A stretch of 64,000 nucleotides of DNA. Source: Amblyomma americanum. Its lineage: Eukaryota; Arthropoda; Arachnida; Ixodida; Ixodidae. The DNA is taken from the NCBI RefSeq assembly GCF_052857255.1, contig NC_135497.1, positions 546,759,531 to 546,823,530 on the forward strand, read 5' to 3'. Shown piece after piece: positions 33,999 to 47,400 of the stretch (within the stretch, counting starts at the first letter, position 1; each line of letters starts with the position of its first letter). A program made the position numbers and the translations under genes. Under the pieces are notes generated by a model. That model was given only the letters and a program-made list of their open reading frames with translations. It had not been told where the DNA came from and searched no databases.

Positions 33999-36900
33999 TT
34001 ATTGACATATCTCAAAGAAACCCTTCATTTCTGCAAGAAAAAGAAACACAGACGGGTAGGCGGCCCTATAGATATGTGATCTGCCCGCTGGAGTGGGTAT
34101 ATCCCGCATATTGTACATCTGATATTGGTAGCAAAGCCGATGTCTATTGGTAAACAAGTTTAAAACGTCCGAGGTGTTCTGAGAGATGTCCAATCCGACG
34201 AAGCATTCGGTCAGGAAAGATTTTTGAAGGCAGTTCGCAGTGTATACCGGTTTGTTTTTTTTCGAATATATAGCTTTCGTTGACCTATAGGAACTTTTTG
34301 GAATTCTTTTATTGACTTATCTCAAAAAACCCTTCATTTCTGCAAGAAAAAGAAACACACACGGGTATGCGGCCCTATAGATATGTGATCTGCCTGGTGG
34401 AGTGGGTATATCTCGCATATTGTACATCTGATATTGGTCGCAAAGCCGGTGTCTATTGGTAAACAAGTTTAAAACGTTCGAGGTGTTCTGAGAGATGTCC
34501 GATCCGACGAAGCATTCGGTCAGGAAAGATCTTTGAAGGCAGTTCGCAGTGTATACCGGATTGTTTTTTTCCGAATATATAGCTTTTGTTGAACTACAGG
34601 AACTTTATGGAATTCTTTTATTGACATATCTCAAAAAACCCTTCATTTCTGCAAGAAAAAGAAACACACACGGGTAGGCGGCCCTATAGATATGTGATCT
34701 TCCCGCAGGAGTGGGTATATCTCGCATATTGTACATCTGGTATTGGTCGAAAAGCCGATCTATATTGGTAAACAAGTTTAAAACGTCCGAGGTGTTCTGA
34801 GAGATGTCCGATCCGGCGAAGCATTCGCTCAGGAAAGATCTATGAAGGCAGTTCGCAGTGTATACCGGATTGTTTTTTTTCCAAATATATAGCTTTCGTC
34901 GAACTATAGGAACTTTTTGGAATCCTTTTATTGACATATCTCAAATAAACCATTCATTTCTGCAAGAAAAAGAAACACACACGGGTAGGCGGCCCTAAAG
35001 ATACGTGATCGGCCCGCTGGAGTGGGTATATCTCGCATAATGTATATCTGATATTGGTCGCAAAGCCGATGTCTATTTGGTAAACAAGTTTAAAACGTCC
35101 GAGGTGTTCTGAGAGATGTCCGATCCGACGAAGCATTCGGTCAGAAAAGATCTTTGAAGGCAGTTCGCAGTGTATTCCGGATTATTTTTTTTCTGAATAT
35201 ATAGCTTTCGTAAAACTATAGGAACTTTTTGGAATTGTTTTATTGACATATCTAAAAAAAACCGTCATTTCTGCAAGAAAAAGAAACACACACGGGTGGG
35301 CGGCCCTATAGATATGTGATCTGCCTGCTGGAGTGGGTATATCTCGCATATTGTACATCTGATATTGGTCGCAAAGCCGATGTCTATTGGTAAACAAGTT
35401 TAAAACGTCAGAGGTGTTTTGAGAGATGTCCGATCCGCGAAGCTATCGGTCAGAAATGATCTTTGAAGGCAGTTCGCAGTGTATACCAGATTGTTTTTTC
35501 CGAATAAATAGCTTTCGTTGAACTATACGAACATTTTGGAATTCTTTTTTGACATATCTCAAATAAACCCTTCATTTCTGCAAGAAAAAATCACACACGG
35601 GTAAGCGGCCCTATATATACGTGATCGGCCCGCTGGAGTGGGTATATCTCGCATATTGTATATCTGATATTGGTCGCAAAGCCGATGCCTATAAGTAAAC
35701 CAGTTTAAAACGTCCGGGGTGTTCTGAGAGCTGTTCGATCCGACGAAGTATTCGGTCAGGAAAGACCTTTGAAGGCAGTTCGCAGTGTATCGAATTGTTT
35801 TTTCGAATATATAGCTTTTGTCGAACTATAGGAACTTTTTGGAATTCTTTTATGGATATATCTCAAATAAACCCTTCATTTTTGCAAGAAAAAAACACAC
35901 ATGGGCAGGCGGCTCTATAGATATGTGATCTGCCCGCTGGAGTGGGTATATTCCGCATATTGTACATCTGATATTGGTAGCAAAGCCGATGTCTATTGGT
36001 AAACAAGTTTAAAACGTCCGAGGTGTTCTGAGAGATGTCCAATCCGACGAAGCATTCGGTCAGGAAAGATCTTTGAAGGCAGTTCGCAGTGTATACCGGA
36101 ATGTTTTTTTCCGAATATATAGCTTTCGTTGAACTATAGGAACTTTTTGGAATTCTTTTATTGACATATCTCAAAGAAACCCTTCATTTCTGCAAGAAAA
36201 AGAAACACAGACGGGTAGGCGGCCCTATAGATATGTGATCTGCCCGCTGGAGTGGGTATATCCCGCATATTGTACATCTGATATTGGTAGCAAAGCCGAT
36301 GTCTATTGGTAAACAAGTTTAAAACGTCCGAGGTGTTCTGAGAGATGTCCAATCCGACGAAGCATTCGGTCAGGAAAGATCTTTGAAGGCAGTTCGCAGT
36401 GTATACCGGAATGTTTTTTTCCGAATATATAGCTTTCGTTGAACTATAGGAACTTTTTGGAATTCTTTTATTGACATATCTCAAAGAAACCCTTCATTTC
36501 TGCAAGAAAAAGAAACACAGACGGGTAGGCGGCCCTATAGATATGTGATCTGCCCGCTGGAGTGGGTATATCCCGCATATTGTACATCTGATATTGGTAG
36601 CAAAGCCGATGTCTATTGGTAAACAAGTTTAAAACGTCCGAGGTGTTCTGAGAGATGTCCAATCCGACGAAGCATTCGGTCAGGAAAGATTTTTGAAGGC
36701 AGTTCGCAGTGTATACCGGATTGTTTTTTTCGAATATATAGCTTTCGTTGACCTATAGGAACTTTTTGGAATTCTTTTATTGACTTATCTCAAAAAACCC
36801 TTCATTTCTGCAAGAAAAAGAAACACACACGGGTATGCGGCCCTATAGATATGTGATCTGCCTGGTGGAGTGGGTATATCTCGCATATTGTACATCTGAT

Positions 36901-38413
36901 ATTGGTCGCAAAGCCGGTGTCTATTGGTAAACAAGTTTAAAACGTTCGAGGTGTTCTGAGAGATGTCCGATCCGACGAAGCATTCGGTCAGGAAAGATCT
37001 TTGAAGGCAGTTCGCAGTGTATACCGGATTGTTTTTTTCCGAATATATAGCTTTTGTTGAACTACAGGAACTTTATGGAATTCTTTTATTGACATATCTC
37101 AAAAAACCCTTCATTTCTGCAAGAAAAAGAAACACACACGGGTAGGCGGCCCTATAGATATGTGATCTTCCCGCAGGAGTGGGTATATCTCGCATATTGT
37201 ACATCTGGTATTGGTCGAAAAGCCGATCTATATTGGTAAACAAGTTTAAAACGTCCGAGGTGTTCTGAGAGATGTCCGATCCGGCGAAGCATTCGCTCAG
37301 GAAAGATCTATGAAGGCAGTTCGCAGTGTATACCGGATTGTTTTTTTTCCAAATATATAGCTTTCGTCGAACTATAGGAACTTTTTGGAATCCTTTTATT
37401 GACATATCTCAAATAAACCATTCATTTCTGCAAGAAAAAGAAACACACACGGGTAGGCGGCCCTAAAGATACGTGATCGGCCCGCTGGAGTGGGTATATC
37501 TCGCATAATGTATATCTGATATTGGTCGCAAAGCCGATGTCTATTTGGTAAACAAGTTTAAAACGTCCGAGGTGTTCTGAGAGATGTCCGATCCGACGAA
37601 GCATTCGGTCAGAAAAGATCTTTGAAGGCAGTTCGCAGTGTATTCCGGATTATTTTTTTTCTGAATATATAGCTTTCGTAAAACTATAGGAACTTTTTGG
37701 AATTGTTTTATTGACATATCTAAAAAAAACCGTCATTTCTGCAAGAAAAAGAAACACACACGGGTGGGCGGCCCTATAGATATGTGATCTGCCTGCTGGA
37801 GTGGGTATATCTCGCATATTGTACATCTGATATTGGTCGCAAAGCCGATGTCTATTGGTAAACAAGTTTAAAACGTCAGAGGTGTTTTGAGAGATGTCCG
37901 ATCCGCGAAGCTATCGGTCAGAAATGATCTTTGAAGGCAGTTCGCAGTGTATACCAGATTGTTTTTTCCGAATAAATAGCTTTCGTTGAACTATACGAAC
38001 ATTTTGGAATTCTTTTTTGACATATCTCAAATAAACCCTTCATTTCTGCAAGAAAAAATCACACACGGGTAAGCGGCCCTATATATACGTGATCGGCCCG
38101 CTGGAGTGGGTATATCTCGCATATTGTATATCTGATATTGGTCGCAAAGCCGATGCCTATAAGTAAACCAGTTTAAAACGTCCGGGGTGTTCTGAGAGCT
38201 GTTCGATCCGACGAAGTATTCGGTCAGGAAAGACCTTTGAAGGCAGTTCGCAGTGTATCGAATTGTTTTTTCGAATATATAGCTTTTGTCGAACTATAGG
38301 AACTTTTTGGAATTCTTTTATGGATATATCTCAAATAAACCCTTCATTTTTGCAAGAAAAAAACACACATGGGCAGGCGGCTCTATAGATATGTGATCTG
38401 CCCGCTGGAGTGG
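33999..38413. repeat. Higher-order repeat, 8-monomer block of about 2,468 bp, two copies
   Basis: Sequence 33,999-35,945 recurs at 36,468-38,413 with offset 2,468-2,469 bp. Between the copies one monomer is duplicated once more: 35,945-36,175 and 36,255-36,485 share the AATGTTTTTTTCC variant and the CTCAAAGAAACCC variant, 310 bp apart. Private variants such as CACACGGGTGGGCGG near 35,295 and 37,763 confirm common origin. Confidence 0.85.
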
Positions 38414-41400
38414 GTATATCTCGCATATTGTACATCTGGTATTGGTCGAAAAGCCGATCTATATTGGTAAACAAGTTTAAAACGTCCGAGGTGTTCTGAG
38501 AGATGTCCGATCCGACGAAGCATTCGCTCAGGAAAGATCTTTGAAGGCAGTTCGCAGTGTATACCGGATTGTTTTTTTTCCAAATATATAGCTTTCGTCG
38601 AACTAAAGGAACTTTTTGGAATCCTTTTATTGACATATCTCAAATAAACCCTTCATTTCTGCAAGAAAAAGAAACACACACGGGTAGGCGGCCCTATAGA
38701 TATGTGATCTGCCTGCTGGAGTGGGTATATCTCGCATATTGTACATCTGATATTGGTCGCAAAGCCGATGTCTATTGGTAAACAAGTTTAAAACGTCAGA
38801 GGTGTTTTGAGAGATGTCCGATCCGACGAAGCATTCGGTCAGGAAAGATATTTGAAAGCAGTTGGCAGTGTATACCGGATTCTTTTTTTTCCGAATATAT
38901 AGCTTTCATTGAACTATAGGAACTTTTTGGAATTCTTTTACTGACATATCTCAAAAAAACCCTTCATTTCTGCAAGAAAAGAAACACACACGGGTAGGCG
39001 GCCCTATAAATATGTGATCTGCCCGCTGGAGTGGGTATATCCCGCATATTGTACATCTGATATTGGTAGCAAAGCCGATGTCTATAGGTAAACAAGTATA
39101 AACCTTCGAGGTGTTCTGAGAGATGTCCGATCCGACGAAGCATTCGGTCAGGAAAGATATTTGAAAGCAGTTGGCAGTGTATACCGGATTCTTTTTTTTC
39201 CGAATATATAGCTTTCATTGAACTATAGGAACTTTTTGGAATTCTTTTACTGACATATCTCAAAAAAACCCTTCATGTCTGCAAGAAAAAGAAACACACA
39301 CGGGTAGGCGGCCCTATAGATATGTGATCTGCCCGCTGGAGTGGGTATATTCCGCATATTGTACATCTGATATTGGTAGCAAAGCCGATGTCTATTGGTA
39401 AACAAGTTTAAAACGTCCGAGGTGTTCTGAGAGATGTCCAATCCGACGAAGCATTCGGTCAGGAAAGATCTTTGAAGGCAGTTCGCAGTGTATACCGGAT
39501 TGTTTTTTTCCGAATATATAGCTTTCGTTGAACTATAGGAACTTTTTGGAATTCTTTTATTGACATATCTCTAAGAAACCCTTCATTTCTGCAAGAAAAA
39601 GAAACACAGACGGGTAGGCGGCCCTATATATATGTGATCTGCCCGCTGGAGTGGGTATATCCCGCATATTGTACATCTGATATTGGTAGCAAAGCCGATG
39701 TCTATTGGTAAACAAGTTTAAAACGTCCGAGGTGTTCTGAGAGATGTCCAATCCGACGAAGCATTCGGTCAGGAAAGATTTTTGAAGGCAGTTCGCAGTG
39801 GATACAGGATTGTTTTTTTTCGAAAATATAGCTTTCGTTGACCTATAGGAACTTTTTGGAATTCTTTTATTGACTTATCTCAAAAAACCCTTCATTTCTG
39901 CAAGAAAAAGAAACACACACGGGTATGCGGCCCTATAGATATGTGATCTGCCTGGTGGAGTGGGTATATCTCGCATATTGTACATCTGATATTGGTCGCA
40001 AAGCCGGTGTCTATTGGTAAACAAGTTTAAAACGTTCGAGGTGTTCTGAGAGATGTCCGATCCGACGAAGCATTCGGTCAGGAAAGATCTTTGAAGGCAG
40101 TTCGCAGTGTATACCGGATTGTTTTTTTCCGAATATATAGCTTTTGTTGAACTACAGGAACTTTATGGAATTCTTTTATTGACATATCTCAAAAAACCCT
40201 TCATTTCTGCAAGAAAAAGAAACACACACGGGTAGGCGGCCCTATAGATATGTGATCTTCCCGCAGGAGTGGGTATATCTCGCATATTGTACATCTGGTA
40301 TTGGTCGAAAAGCCGATCTATATTGGTAAACAAGTTTAAAACGTCCGAGGTGTTCTGAGAGATGTCCGATCCGACGAAGCATTCGCTCAGGAAAGATCTA
40401 TGAAGGCAGTTCGCAGTGCATACCGGATTGTTTTTTTTCCAAATATATAGCTTTCGTCGAACTATAGGAACTTTTTGGAATCCTTTTATTGACATATCTC
40501 AAATAAACCATTCATTTCTGCAAGAAAAAGAAACACACACGGGTAGGCGGCCCTAAAGATACGTGATCGGCCCGCTGGAGTGGGTATATCTCGCATAATG
40601 TGTATCTGATATTGGTCGAAAAGCCGATCTATATTGGTAAACAAGTTTAAAACGTCCGAGGTGTTCTGAGAGATGTCCGATCAGACGAAGCATTCGCTCA
40701 GGAAAGATCTTTGAAGGCAGTTCGCAGTGTATACCGGATTGTTTTTTTTCCAAATATATAGCTTTCGTCGAACTATAGGAACTTTTTGGAATCCTTTTAT
40801 TGACATATCTCAAATAAACCCTTCATTTCTGCAAGAAAAATAAACACACACGGGTAGGCGGCCCTAAAGATACGTGATCGGCCCGCTGGAGTGGGTATAT
40901 CTCGCATAATGTATATCTGATATTGGTCGCAAAGCCGATGTCTATTTGGTAAACAAGTTTAAAACGTCCGAGGTGTTCTGAGAGATGTCCGATCCGACGA
41001 AGCATTCGGTCAGAAAAGATCTTTGAAGGCAGTTCGCAGTGTATTCCGGATTATTTTTTTCTGAATATATAGCTTTCGTAAAATATAGGAACTTTTTGGA
41101 ATTGTTTTATTGACATATCTAAAAAAAAACCTTCATTTCTGCAAGAAAAAGAAACACACACGGGTAGGCGGCCCTATAGATATGTGATCTGCCTGCTGGA
41201 GTGGGTATATCTCGCATATTGTACATCTGATATTGGTCGCAAAGCCGATGTCTATTGGTAAACAAGTTTAAAACGTCAGAGGTGTTTTGAGAGATGTCCG
41301 ATCCGCGAAGCTATCGGTCAGAAATGATCTTTGAAGGCAGTTCGCAGTGTATACCAGATTGTTTTTTCCGAATAAATAGCTTTTGTTGAACTATAGGAAC

Positions 41401-44400
41401 TTTTTGGAATTCTTTTATTGACATATCTAAAAAAAAACCTTCATTTCTGGAAGAAAAAGAAACACACACGGGTAGGCGGCCCTATAGATATGTGATCTGC
41501 CCGCTGGAGTGGGTATATCTCGCATATTGTATATCTGATATTGGTCGCAAAGCCGATGTCTATTGGTAAACAAGTGTAAAACGTCCGAGGTGTTCTGAGA
41601 GATGTCCGATCCGACGAAGCATTCGGTCAGGAAAGATCTTTGAAGCCAGTTCGCAGTGCATACCGGATTGTTTTTTCCGAATATATAGCTTTCGTTGAAC
41701 TATACGAACATTTTGGAATTCTTTTTTGACATATCTCAAATAAACCCTTCATTTCTGCAAGAAAAAAACACACACGGGTAAGCGGCCCTATATATACGTG
41801 ATCGGCCCGCTGGAGTGGGTATATCTCGCATATTGTATATCTGATATTGGTCGCAAAGCCGATGCCTATAAGTAAACCAGTTTAAAACGTCCGGGGTGTT
41901 CTGAGAGCTGTTCGATCCGACGAAGTATTCGGTCAGGAAAGACCTTTGAAGGCAGTTCGCAGTGTATCGAATTGTTTTTTCGAATATATAGCTTTTGTCG
42001 AACTATAGGAACTTTTTGGAATTCTTTATGGACATATCTCAAATAAACCCTTCATTTTTGCAAGAAAAAAACACACATGGGCAGGCGGCTCTATAGATAT
42101 GTGATCTGCCCGCTGGAGTGGGTATATCTCGCATATTGTACATCTGGTATTGGTCGAAAAGCCGATCTATATTGGTAAACAAGTTTAAAACGTCCGAGGT
42201 GTTCTGAGAGATGTCCGATCCGACGAAGCATTCGCTCAGGAAAGATCTTTGAAGGCAGTTCGCAGTGTATACCGGATTGTTTTTTTTCCAAATATATAGC
42301 TTTCGTCGAACTAAAGGAACTTTTTGGAATCCTTTTATTGACATATCTCAAATAAACCCTTCATTTCTGCAAGAAAAAGAAACACACGCGGGTAGGCGGC
42401 CTTAAAGATACGTGATCGGCCCGCTGGAGTGGGTATATCTCGCATATTGTATATCTGATATTGGTGGCAAAGCCGATGTCTATTGGTAAACAAGTTTAAA
42501 ACGTCCGAGGTGTTCTGAGAGATGTCCGATCCGACGAGGCATTCGGTCAGGAAAGATATTTGAAAGCAGTTGGCAGTGTATACCGGATTCTTTTTTTTCC
42601 GAATATATAGCTTTCATTGAACTATAGGAACTTTTTGGAATTCTATTACTGACATATCTCAAAAAAACCCTTCATTTCTGCAAGAAAAGAAACACACACG
42701 AGTAGGCGGCCCTATAAATATGTGATCTGCCCGCTGGAGTGGGTATATCCCGCATATTGTACATCTGATATTGGTAGCAAAGCCGATGTCTATAGGTAAA
42801 CAAGTATAAACCTTCGAGGTGTCTTGAGAGATGTCCGATCCGACGAAGCATTCGGTCAGGAAAGATATTTGAAAGCAGTTGACAGTGTATACCGGATTCT
42901 TTTTTTTCCGAATATATAGCTTTCATTGAACTATAGGAACTTTTTGCAATTCTTTTACTGACATATCTCAAAAAAACCCTTCATGTCTGCAAGAAAAAGA
43001 AACACACACGGGTAGGCGGCCCTATAGATATGTGATCTGCCCGCTGGAGTGGGTATATTCCGCATATTGTACATCTGATATTGGTAGCAAAGCCGATGTC
43101 TATTGGTAAACAAGTTTAAAACGTCCGAGGTGTTCTGAGAGATGTCTAATCCGACGAAGCATTCGGTCAGGAAAGATCTTTGAAGGCAGTTCGCAGTGTA
43201 TACCGGATTGTTTTTTTCCGAATATATAGCTTTCGTTGAACTATAGGAACTTTTTGGAATTCTTTTATTGACATATCTCAAAGAAACCCTTCATTTCTGC
43301 AAGAAAAAGAAACACAGACGGGTAGGCGGCCCTATATATATGTGATCTGCCCGCTGGAGTGGGTATATCCCGCATATTGTACATCTGATATTGGTAGCAA
43401 AGCCGATGTCTATTGGTAAACAAGTTTAAAACGTCCGAGGTGTTCTGAGAGATGTCCAATCCGACGAAGCATTCGGTCAGGAAAGATTTTTGAAGGCAGT
43501 TCGCAGTGGATACAGGATTGTTTTTTTTTCGAAAATATAGCTTTCGTTGACCTATAGGAACTTTTTGGAATTCTTTTATTGACTTATCTCAAAAAACCCT
43601 TCATTTCTGCAAGAAAAAGAAACACACACGGGTATGCGGCCCTATAGATATGTGATCTGCCTGGTGGAGTGGGTATATCTCGCATATTGTACATCTGATA
43701 TTGGTCGCAAAGCCGGTGTCTATTGGTAAACAAGTTTAAAACGTTCGAGGTGTTCTGAGAGATGTCCGATCCGACGAAGCATTCGGTCAGGAAAGATCTT
43801 TGAAGGCAGTTCGCAGTGTATACCGGATTGTTTTTTTCCGAATATATAGCTTTTGTTGAACTACAGGAACTTTATGGAATTCTTTTATTGACATATCTCA
43901 AAAAACCCTTCATTTCTGCAAGAAAAAGAAACACACACGGGTAGGCGGCCCTATAGATATGTGATCTTCCCGCAGGAGTGGGTATATCTCGCATATTGTA
44001 CATCTGGTATTGGTCGAAAAGCCGATCTATATTGGTAAACAAGTTTAAAACGTCCGAGGTGTTCTGAGAGATGTCCGATCCGACGAAGCATTCGCTCAGG
44101 AAAGATCTATGAAGGCAGTTCGCAGTGTATACCGGATTGTTTTTTTTTCCAAATATATAGCTTTCGTCGAACTATAGGAACTTTTTGGAATCCTTTTATT
44201 GACATATCTCAAATAAACCATTCATTTCTGCAAGAAAAAGAAACACACACGGGTAGGCGGCCCTAAAGATACGTGATCGGCCCGCTGGAGTGGGTATATC
44301 TCGCATAATGTGTATCTGATATTGGTCGAAAAGCCGATCTATATTGGTAAACAAGTTTAAAACGTCCGAGGTGTTCTGAGAGATGTCCGATCAGACGAAG

Positions 44401-47400
44401 CATTCGCTCAGGAAAGATCTTTGAAGGCAGTTCGCAGTGTATACCGGATTGTTTTTTTTCCAAATATATAGCTTTCGTCGAACTATAGGAACTTTTTGGA
44501 ATCCTTTTATTGACATATCTCAAATAAACCCTTCATTTCTGCAAGAAAAATAAACACACACGGGTAGGCGGCCCTAAAGATACGTGATCGGCCCGCTGGA
44601 GTGGGTATATCTCGCATAATGTATATCTGATATTGGTCGCAAAGCCGATGTCTATTTGGTAAACAAGTTTAAAACGTCCGAGGTGTTCTGAGAGATGTCC
44701 GATCCGACGAAGCATTCGGTCAGAAAAGATCTTTGAAGGCAGTTCGCAGTGTATTCCGGATTATTTTTTTCTGAATATATAGCTTTCGTAAAACTATAGG
44801 AACTTTTTGGAATTGTTTTATTGACATATCTAAAAAAAAACCTTCATTTCTGCAAGAAAAAGAAACACACACGGGTAGGCGGCCCTATAGATATGTGATC
44901 TGCCTGCTGGAGTGGGTATATCTCGCATATTGTACATCTGATATTGGTCGCAAAGCCGATGTCTATTGGTAAACAAGTTTAAAACGTCAGAGGTGTTTTG
45001 AGAGATGTCCGATCCGCGAAGCTATCGGTCAGAAATGATCTTTGAAGGCAGTTCGCAGTGTATACCAGATTGTTTTTTCCGAATAAATAGCTTTTGTTGA
45101 ACTATAGGAACTTTTTGGAATTCTTTTATTGACATATCTAAAAAAAAACCTTCATTTCTGGAAGAAAAAGAAACACACACGGGTAGGCGGCCCTATAGAT
45201 ATGTGATCTGCCCGCTGGAGTGGGTATATCTCGCATATTGTATATCTGATATTGGTCGCAAAGCCGATGTCTATTGGTAAACAAGTGTAAAACGTCCGAG
45301 GTGTTCTGAGAGATGTCCGATCCGACGAAGCATTCGGTCAGGAAAGATCTTTGAAGCCAGTTCGCAGTGCATACCGGATTGTTTTTTCCGAATATATAGC
45401 TTTCGTTGAACTCTACGAACATTTTGGAATTCTTTTTTGACATATCTCAAATAAACCCTTCATTTCTGCAAGAAAAAAACACACACGGGTAAGCGGCCCT
45501 ATATATACGTGATCGGCCCGCTGGAGTGGGTATATCTCGCATATTGTATATCTGATATTGGTCGCAAAGCCGATGCCTATAAGTAAACCAGTTTAAAACG
45601 TCCGGGGTGTTCTGAGAGCTGTTCGATCCGACGAAGTATTCGGTCAGGAAAGACCTTTGAAGGCAGTTCGCAGTGTATCGAATTGTTTTTTCGAATATAT
45701 AGCTTTTGTCGAACTATAGGAACTTTTTGGAATTCTTTATGGACATATCTCAAATAAACCCTTCATTTTTGCAAGAAAAAAACACACATGGGCAGGCGGC
45801 TCTATAGATATGTGATCTGCCCGCTGGAGTGGGTATATCTCGCATATTGTACATCTGGTATTGGTCGAAAAGCCGATCTATATTGGTAAACAAGTTTAAA
45901 ACGTCCGAGGTGTTCTGAGAGATGTCCGATCCGACGAAGCATTCGCTCAGGAAAGATCTTTGAAGGCAGTTCGCAGTGTATACCGGATTGTTTTTTTCCA
46001 AATATATAGCTTTCGTCGAACTAAAGGAACTTTTTGGAATCCTTTTATTGACATATCTCAAATAAACCCTTCATTTCTGCAAGAAAAAGAAACACACGCG
46101 GGTAGGCGGCCTTAAAGATACGTGATCGGCCCGCTGGAGTGGGTATATCTCGCATATTGTATATCTGATATTGGTGGCAAAGCCGATGTCTATTGGTAAA
46201 CAAGTTTAAAACGTCCGAGGTGTTCTGAGAGATGTCCGATCCGACGAAGCATTCGGTCAGGAAAGATATTTGAAAGCAGTTGGCAGTGTATACCGGATTC
46301 TTTTTTTTCCGAATATATAGCTTTCATTGAACTATAGGAACTTTTTGGAATTCTTTTACTGACATATCTCAAAAAAACCCTTCATTTCTGCAAGAAAAGA
46401 AACACACACGGGTAGGCGGCCCTATAAATATGTGATCTGCCCGCTGGAGTGGGTATATCCCGCATATTGTACTTCTGATATTGGTAGCAAAGCCGATGTC
46501 TATAGGTAAACAAGTATAAACCTTCGAGGTGTCTTGAGAGATGTCCGATCCGACGAAGCATTCGGTCAGGAAAGATATTTGAAAGCAGTTGGCAGTGTAT
46601 ACCGGATTCTTTTTTTTCCGAATATATAGCTTTCATTGAACTATAGGAACTTTTTGGAATTCTTTTACTGACATATCTCAAAAAAACCCTTCATGTCTGC
46701 AAGAAAAAGAAACACACACGGGTAGGCGGCCCTATAGATATGTGATCTGCCCGCTGGAGTGGGTATATTCCGCATATTGTACATCTGATATTGGTAGCAA
46801 AGCCGATGTCTATTGGTAAACAAGTTTAAAACGTCCGAGGTGTTCTGAGAGATGTCCAATCCGACGAAGCATTCGGTCAGGAAAGATCTTTGAAGGCAGT
46901 TCGCAGTGTATACCGGATTGTTTTTTTCCGAATATATAGCTTTCGTTGAACTATAGGAACTTTTTGGAATTCTTTTATTGACATATCTCAAAGAAACCCT
47001 TCATTTCTGCAAGAAAAAGAAACACAGACGGGTAGGCGGCCCTATATATATGTGATCTGCCCGCTGGAGTGGGTATATCCCGCATATTGTACATCTGATA
47101 TTGGTAGCAAAGCCGATGTCTATTGGTAAACAAGTTTAAAACGTCCGAGGTGTTCTGAGAGATGTCCAATCCGACGAAGCATTCGGTCAGGAAAGATTTT
47201 TGAAGGCAGTTCGCAGTGGATACAGGATTGTTTTTTTTTCGAAAATATAGCTTTCGTTGACCTATAGGAACTTTTTGGAATTCTTTTATTGACTTATCTC
47301 AAAAAACCCTTCATTTCTGCAAGAAAAAGAAACACACACGGGTATGCGGCCCTATAGATATGTGATCTGCCTGGTGGAGTGGGTATATCTCGCATATTGT